The notes beneath the pieces were generated by a model that was not told where the DNA came from, ran no database searches, and saw only the letters and a list, made by a program, of their open reading frames with translations. A stretch of 64,000 bases of DNA from Amia ocellicauda. Its lineage: Eukaryota > Chordata > Actinopteri > Amiiformes > Amiidae. Positions 40,500 to 52,115 of this stretch are shown here, piece after piece. The translations under genes were made by a program, and so were the position numbers. The stretch's first letter is position 1. Each line of letters begins with the position of its first letter. Location of the stretch: the NCBI RefSeq assembly GCF_036373705.1, contig NC_089856.1:1861501-1925500 (forward strand), given 5' to 3'.

Positions 40500-41090
40500 A
40501 TGTTAGCATCCATGATAGTCAGTAGCCCCGACAGTCCACCCTTCTGTGTTGGTCTCCCTCCTGTCTCCATGTTGTGGCTAGCTCCCCCTTCAACACGAGA
40601 GGCAGGGGCCTCTCACCCTGCCTGATTCTCCAGTCCCTATTTGTGGCTGCACGACCCTCCTTGAACTCCGTTTGTCCTCCATGCCTTCCTACAGCCATCG
40701 CACTGCCACCCCAACAGTCTCCATCTGACCCGCTGGTGGGGGTGTTCATAATCCCACTCCTACCACCAATGTAAGAAACTCTTGATAAAAACACTCAAGA
40801 CAGCCAACAGGGAAGCTTTATTCAGACACATGGCACAGGGAAAACAGTCCAAATTCTCTGGTGGTAATAACTCCTTTCCTTATAAAGCGCATGGCTACCA
40901 CAGAGGTCCAACCTCCCTGGCAGAAGTCACCAATCCCCACACGTTCACCCCACGTGTAGCAAAAGTATCATAATATATGAAGAAGACCGCGATGAGGAAA
41001 AGACAGACCACATGTGGGACAGGGCAGGAAAAAAGTGACATATGGGGACCAGAAATGTTATTCAAACAAAAAGTGTCATATGTGACCAAT
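40500..41090 (-). mobile_element. LTR-retroelement-like fragment (LTR plus start of internal region)
   Basis: On the minus strand, 41,090 to 40,770 reads like an LTR. It has a TATA-like TTTATAAGG near 40,880, a poly(A) signal AATAAA at 40,817-40,822 and a CA terminus at 40,770. A TTGGTGG-type sequence follows immediately, in the place of a primer-binding site. About 270 bp of unrecognisable internal sequence comes next. The 5' border of the LTR is not clear and no gag or pol is seen. It could instead be an unrelated repeat. Confidence 0.45.
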
Positions 41091-41230
41091 AGAGTGTTTT
41101 ACGGGAAAAACTAAAACCATGGAACTAAAGAGCATCATTATAATGAGGGGTCACTATAATGTTGTATATTGGCTATGCTGTACTGGGCTACACTATGATG
41201 TCACAAATACTTTTTTATTTAAGTAAATGC

Positions 41231-41234
<4 letters not shown>

Positions 41235-41294
<60 letters not shown>
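41235..41294. repeat. (ATT)n microsatellite
   Basis: About 20 uninterrupted ATT units. Confidence 0.95.
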
Positions 41295-41714
41295 TATGAG
41301 TAACAATAATAATAATACAATTATTGTTGTTGTTATTCTTAATTACTGTGCATACAATGGAAATAGCCATGGAAAAAGCACAAGCAACTTACTAATAATC
41401 ACCATAATGAAAAAGGTCAATATATTTAATTATATTAAAATGGGAATTTATATGTGACGGGGTAATTTTACAATTATTAACATAACATTAAAACAAACAT
41501 CGTACAATATATGTACAGCATTATAGTCTTTTACACTATATCTTAAAATACAAATCTAATGCAGTGTGGGCAACAGCCGGCTGTGCTGAGGATTGATAGT
41601 TTGCGCTTAAAAACTGATTAGAATTGAGATCCGAGTTTGTTAATTATGAGATGTGTGAAGAGCGCCCTCTTGTGGTACAAAGCGGCGATTGTCCTTAACA
41701 AATGGCAACTTGTG

Positions 41715-41750
41715 CCCCGTTTCCACTGGCCCTGTCTAGTGGAAACGGGG
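41715..41750. repeat. Perfect 13-bp inverted repeat
   Basis: The arms CCCCGTTTCCACT and AGTGGAAACGGGG flank a 10-base loop (GGCCCTGTCT). Such ends occur in some non-autonomous DNA transposons, but no body or target duplication is evident. Confidence 0.85.
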
Positions 41751-43653
41751 TATAACACTTGACGGGTTATTTTAATCCGTATTAATCAGATTCTTTATTT
41801 AACCAAGTATATATTCAATTTAGGTTAAACTACAAAAATATACAAATTACCAGCCCATAAATAATCCCAACAGCGTCCAACATATTACATTTAAATTCTA
41901 ATATGTAATGACCCTGTAACATATCTCATGCAGGCAACCAAGCAGCGTTCAGGAAAACACTTTTAATCCTGTGTTAGGCAGTGGCACTTACTTTTCCTGC
42001 TGGTTTACAACTACAACCATATTAACCAACATATATCGTATCCACCTGTAGAGGTCACTACACTACAGACCCCAATTAAACCTCCCCATAACCTGAGCCC
42101 GTCCTTCAAAGTAGTCCAATCCTACAATGTAAAATAGCATGACCTTTTCTCCACAGACAAAGATACAGTCGGTGCCCAGCACAGCGACTAAACAGAATAT
42201 CTGTGTGGTGAAAAAATCATTCTCATATTAATTCACGGACCGAGAGTGCCAGATCCCACTTCTGTATTACTTTCAATAAATGACAAGGGCCTTCGTGGGT
42301 TTGTTTTGTATTAATGTTTAATATATGCTTAATAGCGAAGTTATCGACCATTAACGAAGTCCAAATTACATTTGGAAAAAATACTAAAACAATTAAAATA
42401 ACATCTTTCACATTATCGAGAGATAGTGTACATTATTATTACTGAATTTCAATAATATATCTACAAGACTTTACTGATAACTTAATTATTAAGGATTTTG
42501 TAAACACCTATCAAACAAACATCTACAAGCAACACGTTCATATTAAGTGTTTTTACAAAATAATACAAATTTTGGCATTTTGGAAAATACGCAATTATAT
42601 GAATGTATCTGAAAGTACTCAGGCTCTGCAATGTAAGTTTACTGTCTCTTCCTGCCCACGTGGAGCCCAATCAAGAGATCTGAGACAAAGCAGCCACTGA
42701 TCAGTCATGTGGGTGTCTGCCAATGGGGGGCTCTGCATTGTTTGAGTTCTCAAAATGACATGTGATGTAATACGAACGCTAGACGTTTTTTTTGTGTGTG
42801 CGTCTGTTGGTGTGCCTTGCTGTGTGTCTACTACACCACCTGGGGGGCCTAGATTAACAGGAAGTTTAGAAATCAGTTTTCCCAACATGTGTTTTCTAGA
42901 CTCAGTCTTGTAGTATTAAGACAGAAAAGAAAAAAGAACAGTGAAGGAGTGATGTCCCCCCTCCCACACCTCCGAGCGCCCCACTCTACACAGCCCCACC
43001 AGCTGAGCGACAGCAGGGGCTTTGAACACGTGACTCGAAGTTCAGAGAATGACATCACAGTAACGAGGTGTTACACTATGAGTACAGAGTGACATCAATC
43101 AGAAACCAACAACAGGCGCACTGAATGCACATTGCTTTAGCGCTCACTCAGTTTCAACAAACTCTGCTGCCTTGAGCTGAAGGAAGCCATGTGAGGCCTT
43201 GACCAAATCAAATCCTTATACTTCTCACAAGTGGCAAATTACAAATCTGCACCCTAACACATGGTTTTATTTAGAAGTAGTAGAAAATGGCCTCTGACAT
43301 TACAATAACCCCTGACTGGGTACTGGTTTGTAATTTGCAAATTGCAGAGAGTTCAAAGGTTTGATCTCCTTATTTCCTGCTGAGGACCTTTCTCCCTCTG
43401 CGCTGCACAAACACTAATAAAAAGGTCACTGTGCCTGGATGAAGGAGATACGAGAGGAGGAGTGGTCAGCAACAACGACACCAAACTCTCATGGCCGAGT
43501 GACTTGACCCAGAAAAGAGAGCGGCCTTGTTCTGCGCCAATGATGTCCTATGAACCAGAACGAGCTCCCCACCTGCAGCTGACAGATACCTGCATCCCTG
43601 CCAGCTCAGCCCTCAAGTCTGAGAATCCAACCACATGTTGCACTGCTGCGTGC
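41751..43653. other. Intergenic, no gene recognised
   Basis: AT-rich sequence between the hairpin and the promoter of the MFAP4-like pseudogene. I see no coding exon, tRNA or clear mobile element. Confidence 0.5.
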
Positions 43654-43660
43654 TATAAAA
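43654..43660 (+). promoter_or_regulatory. TATA box of the MFAP4-like pseudogene
   Basis: TATAAAA lies 73 bp upstream of the relic ATG at 43,733. The position fits a transcription start near 43,685 and a short 5' UTR. Confidence 0.65.
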
Positions 43661-43732
43661 ACAGGGATTGCCCGGCAAGCAAGTAAACACGAGCGATTTG
43701 TGCCAAACTGCCATCGCCGATCTACAAACAAA

Positions 43733-45106
43733 ATGAAGGTAGACAGTTCTTAAAAGAGGTGGCTCGTTCTTTTAAAATTACTGGCATCAGTTGTACATTA
43801 AAGATTCGGGGGTACAGGCTGGTGTGATTTGTCTTTTGCAGGTTTTTGTGTTCATCGCAGTGCTACTCCCTGTACTGTCTTGGTTCCTTTGGACTGTGAG
43901 GATATTTACCGCTACTTCTCGAGAGTCTCGGGAGTGTACCACATCTACCCTGCGGGGCCCTACATCCCCGTCAACGTCTACTGTGACATGGAGACGGACG
44001 GCGGGAAGTGGACGGTGAGTATTATAAGGCTTTGCTTGTGCAGGGCTCCTCCAGACCCTCTGTAAGGAGTGGGCAACAGGCTAGAGGCTGCGAATGAAAT
44101 GTGTAAATGCTCTCTACCCTGGACTAAATTCAGAGGGTATTAATAAAGTGTCGTTCACTTGGTCCTAACTACCCTCTGCTAACTCTGCTGACAATGCGTT
44201 ATAATCAGAAAGCTTTAGTTTATTAAAACTGTACCAATTCATATCTGTGATCTTTGGTAGGCCTGCAGAACATCCACCTCCTCACACTGAGGAAGAGCTA
44301 TGAGCTGAGGGTGGACCTGGAGGACTTTGAAGGGGCCAAAGCTTATGCCCAGTACTCGTCCTTCTCCATCGCCCCTGATGCTGTGAATGCAGAGGCGGAC
44401 GGGTACTCTCTCCATGTCGGTGGCTTCTAGGACGGGGGAGCAGGTCAGACACTTTTATTGGTTCACTATTATGTGAAGATCCTGACCCTATTGCTCTTCT
44501 ATGCATACTGGGGTGTACATCCGAGGTATTTCTGTCCATCATTACTGCATGCTCAAAGTGGTCTCACCATCCTTTTCAAGATCCTATGCTAACATTGGTG
44601 CCCACTGATCACTTTGAGTATGAGATTCAAAAGTGGAAATTAACCGGATGGATGTTACTACTGAGCTACAAGATCCAGACTTGTAAAGCTTTGAAGGATA
44701 ATGACTTTGATAATGATAATGAGTCTCTGTACTGGGAGGGGAAAGTGCTTGTGAGAGAAACACAGTTTCAATATTTTACAATCAAGAATGGCTCTCTGAT
44801 TGTATTGTTTCCACTCAACATTTTCTTCATCCCCAGGGGACTCTCTTTCAAATGGACATAATTGAAAGAAATTCAGCACCTTTGACCGAGACCAGGACAC
44901 TTCGGATACCAACTGTGCTGTGAGATTCAGTGGAGCTTTTTGGTATAGTGCATGCCATTATGCCAATCTGAATGGGCTGTATCTCAGGGAGAGTCACTTC
45001 TTATGCAAATGGTGTCAGCTGGTATCACTGGAAGGGACATTACTACTCTCTGAAAACCAGTGAGATGAAGATCAGACCTGTAGCTTTTCTTCTCTCAGAT
45101 GAGTAA
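43733..45106 (+). pseudogene. MFAP4-like fibrinogen-domain gene, broken but with introns
   Basis: The parent family are secreted fibrinogen-related proteins such as microfibril-associated glycoprotein 4. Exon 1 (43,733-43,738) encodes MK. Exon 2 (43,842-44,014) adds a signal peptide (VFVFIAVLLPVLS) and, in another frame, PLDCEDIYRYF to CDMETDGGKWT. A third block (about 44,262-44,443) reads LQNIHLLTLRKSYELRVDLE to DGYSLHVGGF, with a TAG stop at 44,428-44,430. A last block (44,837-45,106) has a TGA at 44,863-44,865. It then reads FSTFDRDQD and [18 protein letters not shown], and shifts frame before [19 protein letters not shown]. The exon between GGKWT and LGLQN is missing. Splice sites remain, so this is a decayed gene duplicate rather than a retrocopy. 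Confidence 0.9.
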
Positions 45107-45167
45107 CTCGGCCACCAGCAGAGGGGTTCACATGCGGCACATGACAAAGGGCCCAGCTGAGCCCCCA

Positions 45168-45173
45168 AATAAA
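45168..45173 (+). promoter_or_regulatory. Poly(A) signal of the MFAP4-like pseudogene
   Basis: AATAAA lies 62 bp after the relic stop codon, consistent with the original 3' end. Confidence 0.6.
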
Positions 45174-46377
45174 GACAACAACACTAATAATAATAAAATA
45201 TATACATGCATAATGTTATCCCTTTAATTTAAATTAAAAAAAGTATCCAAAACAGTTGTGGCTGCTTCTGTATATCCAACTGGTGAAACCACAGTTAAGT
45301 GTAGGAGAGCAAATTGGAATTATGGAAAATTACGGAGATATAATCTATGGAAAAAAAACTGGGAAACCAGGGGGGAAGCAAAGTACATGCATGGTAACAT
45401 CCCAGTTACAGTACAAAGTCAATGTGGTCAACTTCCATAAGGGTTCTTCCTCTGACAGAACAAAGACACCCGTTGTGATTTCTTACATCTCTATTTTGTA
45501 TATAAAGAAGCTGTATTTTAAAAGCCAAAAAATAGAAATAAACATTTGAATCATATCAATACAAAGTTACCCCCTGGAAGTTTGTTCATACTTTTTAAAG
45601 TTAAGGAAGGAAGCCACATTATGAATATATTGACTAATTCAGAGGGGTACAGCTGGGGTATACGGAAACAAAGCGGGGTGGGACAGTCTTGAACATCAGC
45701 CCATTACCGCGTGGAGAGGAGAGGCTCTGGGCTGATCTAATGTAAATTAAAACAGGTTATAGATAGACTGCAGCCCACATGGTTCCCAAACCCGTCTTTC
45801 AGTAGTTCAGACAATCCCTTTAGAAGCAGGTGGAAGAAGTAGTGATTGAAATAGTGGAGTTGTTTTAGTCTTCACTGTCTGAATTGGATTTGCGGTAATT
45901 ACTTTTGGACTTGAACTTGAACATTGACAATGGATTATGCAGTGGACTGGTTCCTGTGTGTGTGTCACGTTTGTTTTTCTGATTGGGTATATGTTTAGAT
46001 AGGGACCTGTTGTGCATGTAGGTAGGCTCGAGGACAAGTTCGGTCTCTGTTTATGGTTTTGGTCTGTTTTGTTTATACGCACCAGGCACTGTAGATAATA
46101 GCAAAACAGCACACCTGACTCCTTGTAAAGAGATCACCATCAGGCTGCCTGTAATTGGTCAGATAGGCTCTGATATCACTATTTTGTGTCAGTGTGTTTT
46201 TTTGGGGGATAATCAACAACATCATCATCATCTGAAAAGAGAAGCACAATACAATTTACAGATTCAATTGTCTTCTTTGGGCCCCGGGACTGGTCCTTCC
46301 TGCACACTGTTGATTGCACTCCGCTGTACGCTGTGCGAATACCAGAGAGCGCACTGGCTGTGTGGGCGGCATGGGGC
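45174..46377. other. Intergenic / possible 3' UTR of ICAM-like gene D
   Basis: No coding region is recognised. The right-hand part would hold the 3' UTR of the minus-strand gene ending at 46,378. I could not place a convincing poly(A) signal. Confidence 0.45.
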
Positions 46378-46475
46378 TCAGGAGGTTCTATTCTTGCATT
46401 TGTGGAAGATGAATATCAGCACGGCTAAGGCCAGCCCAACTCCAATTAAAATCCCAATGACTCTGCCAGGGCTTC
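46378..46475 (-). CDS. Gene D transmembrane and tail exon
   Basis: The exon encodes GSPGRVIGILIGVGLALAVL, IFIF, then HKCKNRTS and TGA (46,378-46,380). A single hydrophobic span and a basic short tail fit a type I membrane protein. The acceptor is GTCAG. Confidence 0.82.
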
Positions 46476-49400
46476 CTGACAAAAGGAACACAAACAGAAG
46501 ATGAAATCACAGCACACCATTAACCCGTGAGGCATGTTTCAACAACAATTAAAACCAACCTTTAAGTATTAAAGATGGTGGCATGCACATGTACCTTGTT
46601 GCTCTTAATTCCCACTGAAACCCTGATCCTAACCCAGCCACAAAATAAATACATACTTTAACTCGTGCAAGATGAGAAAACCTGGAGCCCTACCTTGATT
46701 TCCACTCGATTTCAGTTCCACTTTAAATGTCTTCTGACTTTCCCCGACAGAATTCCTAGCAGTGCAGGTATAAATTCCCACACTCCTTTCCAAGAATCCA
46801 GTGATGGTTACAACAGCCACTCCATCCATGGTCTGGTTCTTGACATTTGGGGCTGCGGTGTAGTTCCAGCTGTAGTCTGGATGCGGTTTCCCCTCTGCAC
46901 TGCAGTTCAGCACTATACGTCCACCAGGAGACACGGACAGGGTCTCTGCTGCTTTGTGAAACACTGGTTTGACTGGAAAAATAAGCCAACGAGTTAATTC
47001 TCGCTGTGCTTTGTGTTCATGGAAGCATTCCAGTTATCTTTAAAACTTGACATGCACTCCACATATCTACTGTAATGAATAGTTGGAGTTGGCTATCTTG
47101 TTTGGATACAGGATCTTTGTGACAAGGAATAACACCTGAATGACCCATGCACTTCCTCTCAGGTCTAATTAGTGTCAGACTCAGGGATCAGTGTCTTAGA
47201 CTAGCATTGAGGTTTATGCATGTGATCGTTACATCTGATGTTCAGGAGTGATTTCTGTGGTAGTCATACCTTCAGTCATTGGGAATTTGCAGCCATTGTT
47301 TTAAAAGTTAAAGGAATTCACAAGTAAATGTGTGTTAAGCAGAAACTTACATATAACTCTAATGTAGACATTGTGAGACACTCTTTTATATGTGTTGATA
47401 GCCTTCATTTGCACTGGCCAGGGGAGTAGAGGAATTCACTGTTTTGCCTTCTTTGAGCCATCTGATCTCAGAGGGAGGGTTGCTCTGCACTGTACAGGGA
47501 ATAATGCTGTCTAGACTGCCCTGCTCTGTCACATCCACTCTCTCAAGACACCCTGATATCTCGGGACCATCTGAAGATCGGGAAGACAAATGATAGGCTT
47601 GAGATCATTGGTATTCTGAGCTAGTGGGCAGAGTGAAGAAAGACTGAAACTTATAGATGACCGTGACATTTACAGTGCAATTTACACCTCCATATGTATT
47701 TTCAGCTTTAAAGACATACTCTCCTCCATCTGCCCTGGTCAGATTTTGAGAAGGGTCAGTCACCTGCCCATTTCGAAACCATATTTTGTCAGCAGGAGGA
47801 TTGCCCTCTGCTGTACAGTTCACTGTGCTGTCAAGACTGTGATGCTCCATCACTACAGCTCTGGGGGAACACCGAGTTTCAGTAACAGCATCTGTCAGTT
47901 TTTGGAAACAAAGGCTGAAATGAGTTGAAGATTGTGAAGTCGCTTGTGGAATATAGTCCTAATTTTGGCCTCATGGAGAAAAAACAGCAAACATAAGAAC
48001 AAACTCTGTGTAGTCTAAGGAGTATTTTCCTTTCATGATGCAAAGGTTCATTTTGCAGTCAGACGTGTGGAGAAGCATGCCAAAATGGATGGTTACATTC
48101 CTGCCACACAGAAATCCAGGGATGCTGAGTTCAAATCATTCACTAAGTAGAAATAAGGCATTTTAGGAAGGTCAAATGCAGATTGATATAACAGATAACA
48201 CTAGCTCTCCACAGGGGGAGCTGCCACACAACAATCTGAGGAAACCCTGGCCGACGTTAGCCCACCCAACCAGACCCTGCTGTCACCTCTTGAAGCTGTA
48301 GTCCTCAATTCCATACACACGTTAATATCAGTTCTATAGAAGACACTGACCAAGGGCAGTTGTCACCTCCTATTCATACTCACCACTTATTAATAATTTG
48401 CCCACATTTCTTCAAGGCCCTGCCCCCTTTTACTGAGGTCTGGACAACTGTCTGAGAAGCAGAGGGCTAGTGTATTATCAGAGCATGCTCAGTCTGCACA
48501 GAGGGTCTGCTGTGAAGTGTAACCAGTCAATTCCAGATCCTGTGTAGCCAGGCTACATATTGTGACATGATTTTGCAAACTAACTGCAACCACACTGGTA
48601 TCCTGGAGAAAGGTGAAGTGTTGCAGACATTCTATTAAGTAAATTCAGCAGAATAAACAACAACTCACACAGCATTGTGACATTGAGGGGACCAGACTTC
48701 ATAATAGGGTTAGGTTGTGGTCCTTCTGGTTCCAGTCTCAGCTCTGCCTCACATGAGTACTGAACTCTATCATCAGTGCGGTTGGGGGTGATGAGGAGGG
48801 TACGAGACACATTCACAGGTGTTCTGGTGGTGTCTTCAGTGAAGGTTTCTGTGTGGATTAATGCCCCCCCTCTATACCAGTTCACAGAGAGATACTGGAC
48901 TGGGGCGATGCTCTGGACATCACACTGCAGCCGGTACGGTCTCCCCTCCTCCACTGGACCAGTGTGTCCCACAGAGCTGATAGAGACACTGTCTGGATAC
49001 TCTGTGGAAATAGATAATTAACATGAACATTATCTCAGACAATGTTACCCACCATGATGCTATATTTACATTTACTTTTTAAATTACACAGAAGCATATT
49101 GATGTATTACTTTATATTTAATTATTTATTTTAATTATGTTTAAAATATTTTAATTTTAACATAAAAATCTGCATTTGAACAATATGGTAACTTATGTGG
49201 CTTTGACTGTTCGACATGTAACAGTCATGGTAAAATATCATGGGAAGCATCCGAAATGTGTCTGACATTGCAGCACGATTGACACAATTACTTGCCAGGA
49301 GGTAAATCAAATTACAACCCATTCCTCAAACATTTCCTTAAACAGCTGCCTGTAACTAAAGGCACTCCTTCTAGAGCTATCTTAAGGAACATAAGTTTTT

Positions 49401-51586
49401 TGCACAATTCCCAGCACTTATTAAACATGACTTACTGTAGAGACTGATGTTGAGCTTTTTCTCGCACTGCTTGGGCTCAGTCTGAAAGTTTGCGTAGCAC
49501 TTGGGTTCTGCGGTCCAGTCAGTCATATTGCTGACACTCCAGAGGAGAGTCTGGGTACTATTTGGTTGCAAGCCTGTGGATCCAACCGATGCCTCCCAGC
49601 CCATTCCTCTGGTTGTCCGTGTTGCAGTGCAGTTGACCGATACTGGATCTCCATATTTCACCACCACTCTCTTGGGGTCAATCTCAATGAGACAGTCCGT
49701 AGCAGCAGCTGGAAAGTAATAAAGAAATGTATTTTCTTTATAAATAATACACTGTAATTGTTTTAGTAGATGGGAACAAAGGGGGTGGGTATGTGGGAAG
49801 ATGTGAGTCTCCCCTGTCCTCCCTACCTGTACTGAACAGAATATGACAGTAAACAAGTAAATACAACTAGGTTGGCTTTAAACAGAATCTGTACCCCTTT
49901 TTGAAGCTGTTTTGTACTGTTTCGTTGTGTCTTTTAGGTCTATTATAAAACAAGTTTTTCTGTTATTTAACATGACTTTAACTGCCTAAAACAGAACTAG
50001 ACAACATTAACAATGTTTAAGGGTCTTTGTGTTGGTTTGTCTTATATAAGTATAAGTTAAAGAAAGAGATATCATGCAATATGTCTTTGCAGGCGCTTGC
50101 ATAAGTGAATGTTTTCTCAGTAGGGGTTCACAGGTACATAGACAGACCAATACTGTGTTATGATACAGAGAGTTTAGCACTGGCCAATCACTTGGTCAGT
50201 AGAGAAAATCTGGGAAGATGAACACTGGCTGATCGACTAGCTCGCGATACAACTCCTCCCCAACTTCTTTTGGCTTTAAAGTCAGACACATCTAAATTAA
50301 AATAAGCACACCTGATTATTAGAAGACAACAAACACAGACACATTCAGTGTTTAATGTTTTATTTCAGGCCATCAAGATCCCTTAAAGGAAAAAGAGGAT
50401 TTTTGGAGCCGGGGTTTATGACTGGAGAATCCAGCACAGGGAGCAAGAGAGGGAGGGAGAGAGCAACAGCAAGAAAAACGCAGGGTGAGGTCATCCTGCC
50501 AAACAGTGTAAGCAACAAAAGAAGAACAGTGAGTGGTGCCAATGTACACATATCAGACGCCACTGTTTATCCTGCTTAGGAGGGAAAATGGCAACTTAAC
50601 TTGGAACAATTGTACAGCTGCTGAAATGTTTCTAGAAGCTTTCCCAGGACACCTCACACGAACACAGAAGGAGTTAACTTTGACGTTAAAGCCCAACTAC
50701 CCACTGCTAAATAAAATGTGGCAAGTACCCAAATATGTGCAATAACAGGGCACAGACTTTCCTCTTGGTATTTATATTAGCCATCACACAGGCACATTCA
50801 ATACCTGGTCAGAAACAAATACATCATTGACAACTGGAAGGCTTTCATACATTTTATCTAAATTATGGGATGATCTCACACTTGCTCACCGCTGCTTTGT
50901 TTCGCTTGTGGAGAAAGTTGCTCCAGGGGACCAGTAGAAAGACTAATCTACACCTACATCAGTTTTATGCAAATGTGATTTGCCCAACCAGTTTTAATTG
51001 ACAAGCTGTGTTTTGTATGATCTATCACTTAGACTTAGATTGAGTTTTAGTTTGTTCTTCTGCAATCAACAGTTATTGTACATGTTAGTGTCACTATAGT
51101 CGGGAGAACTTTGATTTATTCTCTTAGATCTCTGGCGGCAAGTATTTGTCTCAGGGTAAAGTAAATAATTTTGAATAGGTATTTTCAGAGTCTCTTGTAT
51201 TTTTTTAAATCTTAAATGGGATCTCTGGAGTAAAGAGAAAGCACCTGCTTGCTCCTAAGTCCTCTAAGGGATTTGATTCAAGCATTGAAACTCCTCAAAG
51301 GAAATACAGTGCACTGCAATTATGTATGAGATGTCTGTTTTTTGTTTTGTTTCTTTGTTTTGTTTTTCTCTAGGGTTACATGTCCTCAGACGCTTACAAG
51401 GAGATTTTACTGCCGATTTGTGCTATCCGAGCTTAGCCACCACATTAGCAGATACAGTACCGACCGCACTGACAGTGAACCGCAAAAGAAAAAAGAAGTC
51501 AGACGCGTTCACTTACCCACATCATCGAGGGAGAAGAAGAAGAACCAACCTAAAGCTGAGCACAGAAATGGGCCACAAAGCCTCAT
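46378..51586 (-). CDS. ICAM-like gene D: three sound Ig domains plus TM, 350 aa if decayed exons are skipped
   Basis: This is predicted to be a cell-surface Ig-superfamily adhesion receptor. Sound exons are 51517-51586 (leader), 49436-49708 (Ig1), 48669-49001 (Ig2), 46694-46972 (Ig5-like) and 46378-46475 (TM). All internal junctions are phase 1, totalling 1,053 nt. Ig1 has NCTATRTTRGMGWEASVG and WTAEPKCYANF, resembling the ICAM N-terminal domain. Ig2 has RLQCDVQSIAPVQYLSVNWY and VQYSCEAELRLEPEGP, like ICAM domain 2. The last Ig has VLNCSAEGKPHPDYSW and GIYTCTARNSVGES. The TM is VIGILIGVGLALAVLIFIF with the short tail HKCKNRTS. Two more Ig exons in the Ig2-Ig5 intron are damaged and listed separately. 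Confidence 0.8.
46694..46972 (-). CDS. Gene D membrane-proximal Ig domain
   Basis: The 279-nt exon starts (F)KPVFHKAAETLSVSPGGRIV and ends KTFKVELKSSGNQ. A C-x(n)-W-x(n)-Y-x-C Ig pattern is complete. Acceptor TTTCCAG and donor GTAGGG keep phase 1, so it joins in frame to Ig2. Confidence 0.85.
47351..47570 (-). pseudogene. Gene D broken Ig exon (D4)
   Basis: The exon encodes GPEISGCLERVDVTEQGSLD, then SIIPCTVQSNPPSEIRWLKE and ANEGYQHI, where a TAA stop falls. The rest (VSHNVYIRVI) is in another frame. The second Ig cysteine is absent. The acceptor TTCAG and donor GTAAGT are intact and the exon would still be phase 1 at both ends, which points to decay by indel after function was lost. Confidence 0.75.
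47652..47891 (-). pseudogene. Gene D decaying Ig exon (D3)
   Basis: The open frame reads TVNCTAEGNPPADKIWFRNG and ends GGEYVFKAENTYGG and VNVTVIYK. The second Ig cysteine, expected at Y-x-C, is Phe. The donor expected after TCTATA is lost: the sequence continues AGTTTC where GTAAGT would be expected. The nearest GT would shift the frame and give a stop in the next exon. The exon is probably skipped. Confidence 0.7.
48669..49001 (-). CDS. Gene D Ig2
   Basis: The 333-nt exon starts (K)YPDSVSISS and ends GPLNVTML. It has conserved Cys in RLQCDVQ and YSCEAEL, an NWYRGG strand and N-glycosylation sites (NVS, NRT). The acceptor is CCACAG and the donor is GTGAGT. Confidence 0.87.
49436..49708 (-). 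CDS. Gene D Ig1 (ICAM N-terminal-like)
   Basis: The 273-nt exon encodes AATDCLIEIDPKRVVVKYGD, then PVSVNCTATRTTRGMGWEAS and later KQCEKKLNISLY. Cysteines in NCTA, PKCYA and KQCEK give the paired pattern of the ICAM N-domain. The acceptor is TTCCAG and the donor is GTAAGT. Confidence 0.85.
51517..51586 (-). CDS. Gene D exon 1, signal peptide
   Basis: The exon encodes MRLCGPFLCSALGWFFFF then SLDDV, a hydrophobic leader, with donor GTAAGT. It aligns with the leader of gene C (MRLRVRLLSSVLGLFFIF) and shares its upstream flank. Phase 1 at the end fits Ig1. Confidence 0.75.
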
Positions 51587-51629
51587 CTTGTGTCTGTCGA
51601 AATCCCCCCCCTTTTACGTGAACAGTTAG

Positions 51630-51740
51630 CCCTGATTGTTTCTGCTGGGAGCTGTGGTCACAGCAGCAGCACTGAGAAGCAGCAGAGAGAAAGTCACAGC
51701 CACTGAACAGCAGCACCGTACACTCCCCTTCCTTCCTCTC
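51630..51740 (-). promoter_or_regulatory. Shared 5' flank of genes C and D (copy at D)
   Basis: This segment aligns with 56,955-57,060 upstream of gene C. Both contain CACAGCAGCAGCACTGAGAA, then CACAGCCACTG, ACAGCAGCAC and CACTCCCTTCCTTCC-type sequence. It probably includes the promoter or 5' UTR. No TATA box is evident. Confidence 0.5.
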
Positions 51741-51846
51741 TTGGGACTGGGACACAGTACGGGGTGTAGCTCAGGACGGCCCATATCAGAACATTGTTGC
51801 ATGGAAATATGGGAACAGGTTGCATTTTCTGCACTTTTGTACTCGG

Positions 51847-52115
51847 GGTGGCGCATGGTGATGTCCTGGTTAACGCCTCTGCCTCACAGCTCCTGGACCT
51901 GGGTTCGACTGGGTTCCAGTCTTGGGGGTCTGCCTGTGTGGTGTTTATATGTTCTCACCGTGCCAGAGTGTGTTCTCGCCAGGTGCTTCGGTTTCCTCCT
52001 AAATCCCAAAGATATGCTGCTGAGGTTGATTGTTTACTCCACATTGCCTTGTACTAGTGTGTGTAGGTGTACCCTGCTGTGCGCCAATGTGTTGGGTTAG
52101 GCCCCATTGATTATA
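51847..52115 (+). repeat. tRNA-derived SINE
   Basis: The head has an A-box-like TGGTTAACGCCTCTGCC and B box GGGTTCGACTGG. Next come the body motifs GTGTTTATATGTTCTC and GGTGCTTCGGTTTCCTCC, then CAAAGATATGCTG. This order matches a widespread vertebrate tRNA-SINE family. It lies just upstream of gene D. Confidence 0.7.

Noticed and set aside
47652-47891. Treating D3 as a normal coding exon of gene D
   Set aside because: The usual donor is absent, the nearest GT shifts the frame into a stop, and the second Ig cysteine is replaced.
49501-49757. Plus-strand frames opposite the Ig1 exons (also at 55.9 and 60.1 kb)
   Set aside because: They recur only because the Ig1 exons are duplicated. The minus-strand frames carry the Ig motifs and splice sites.
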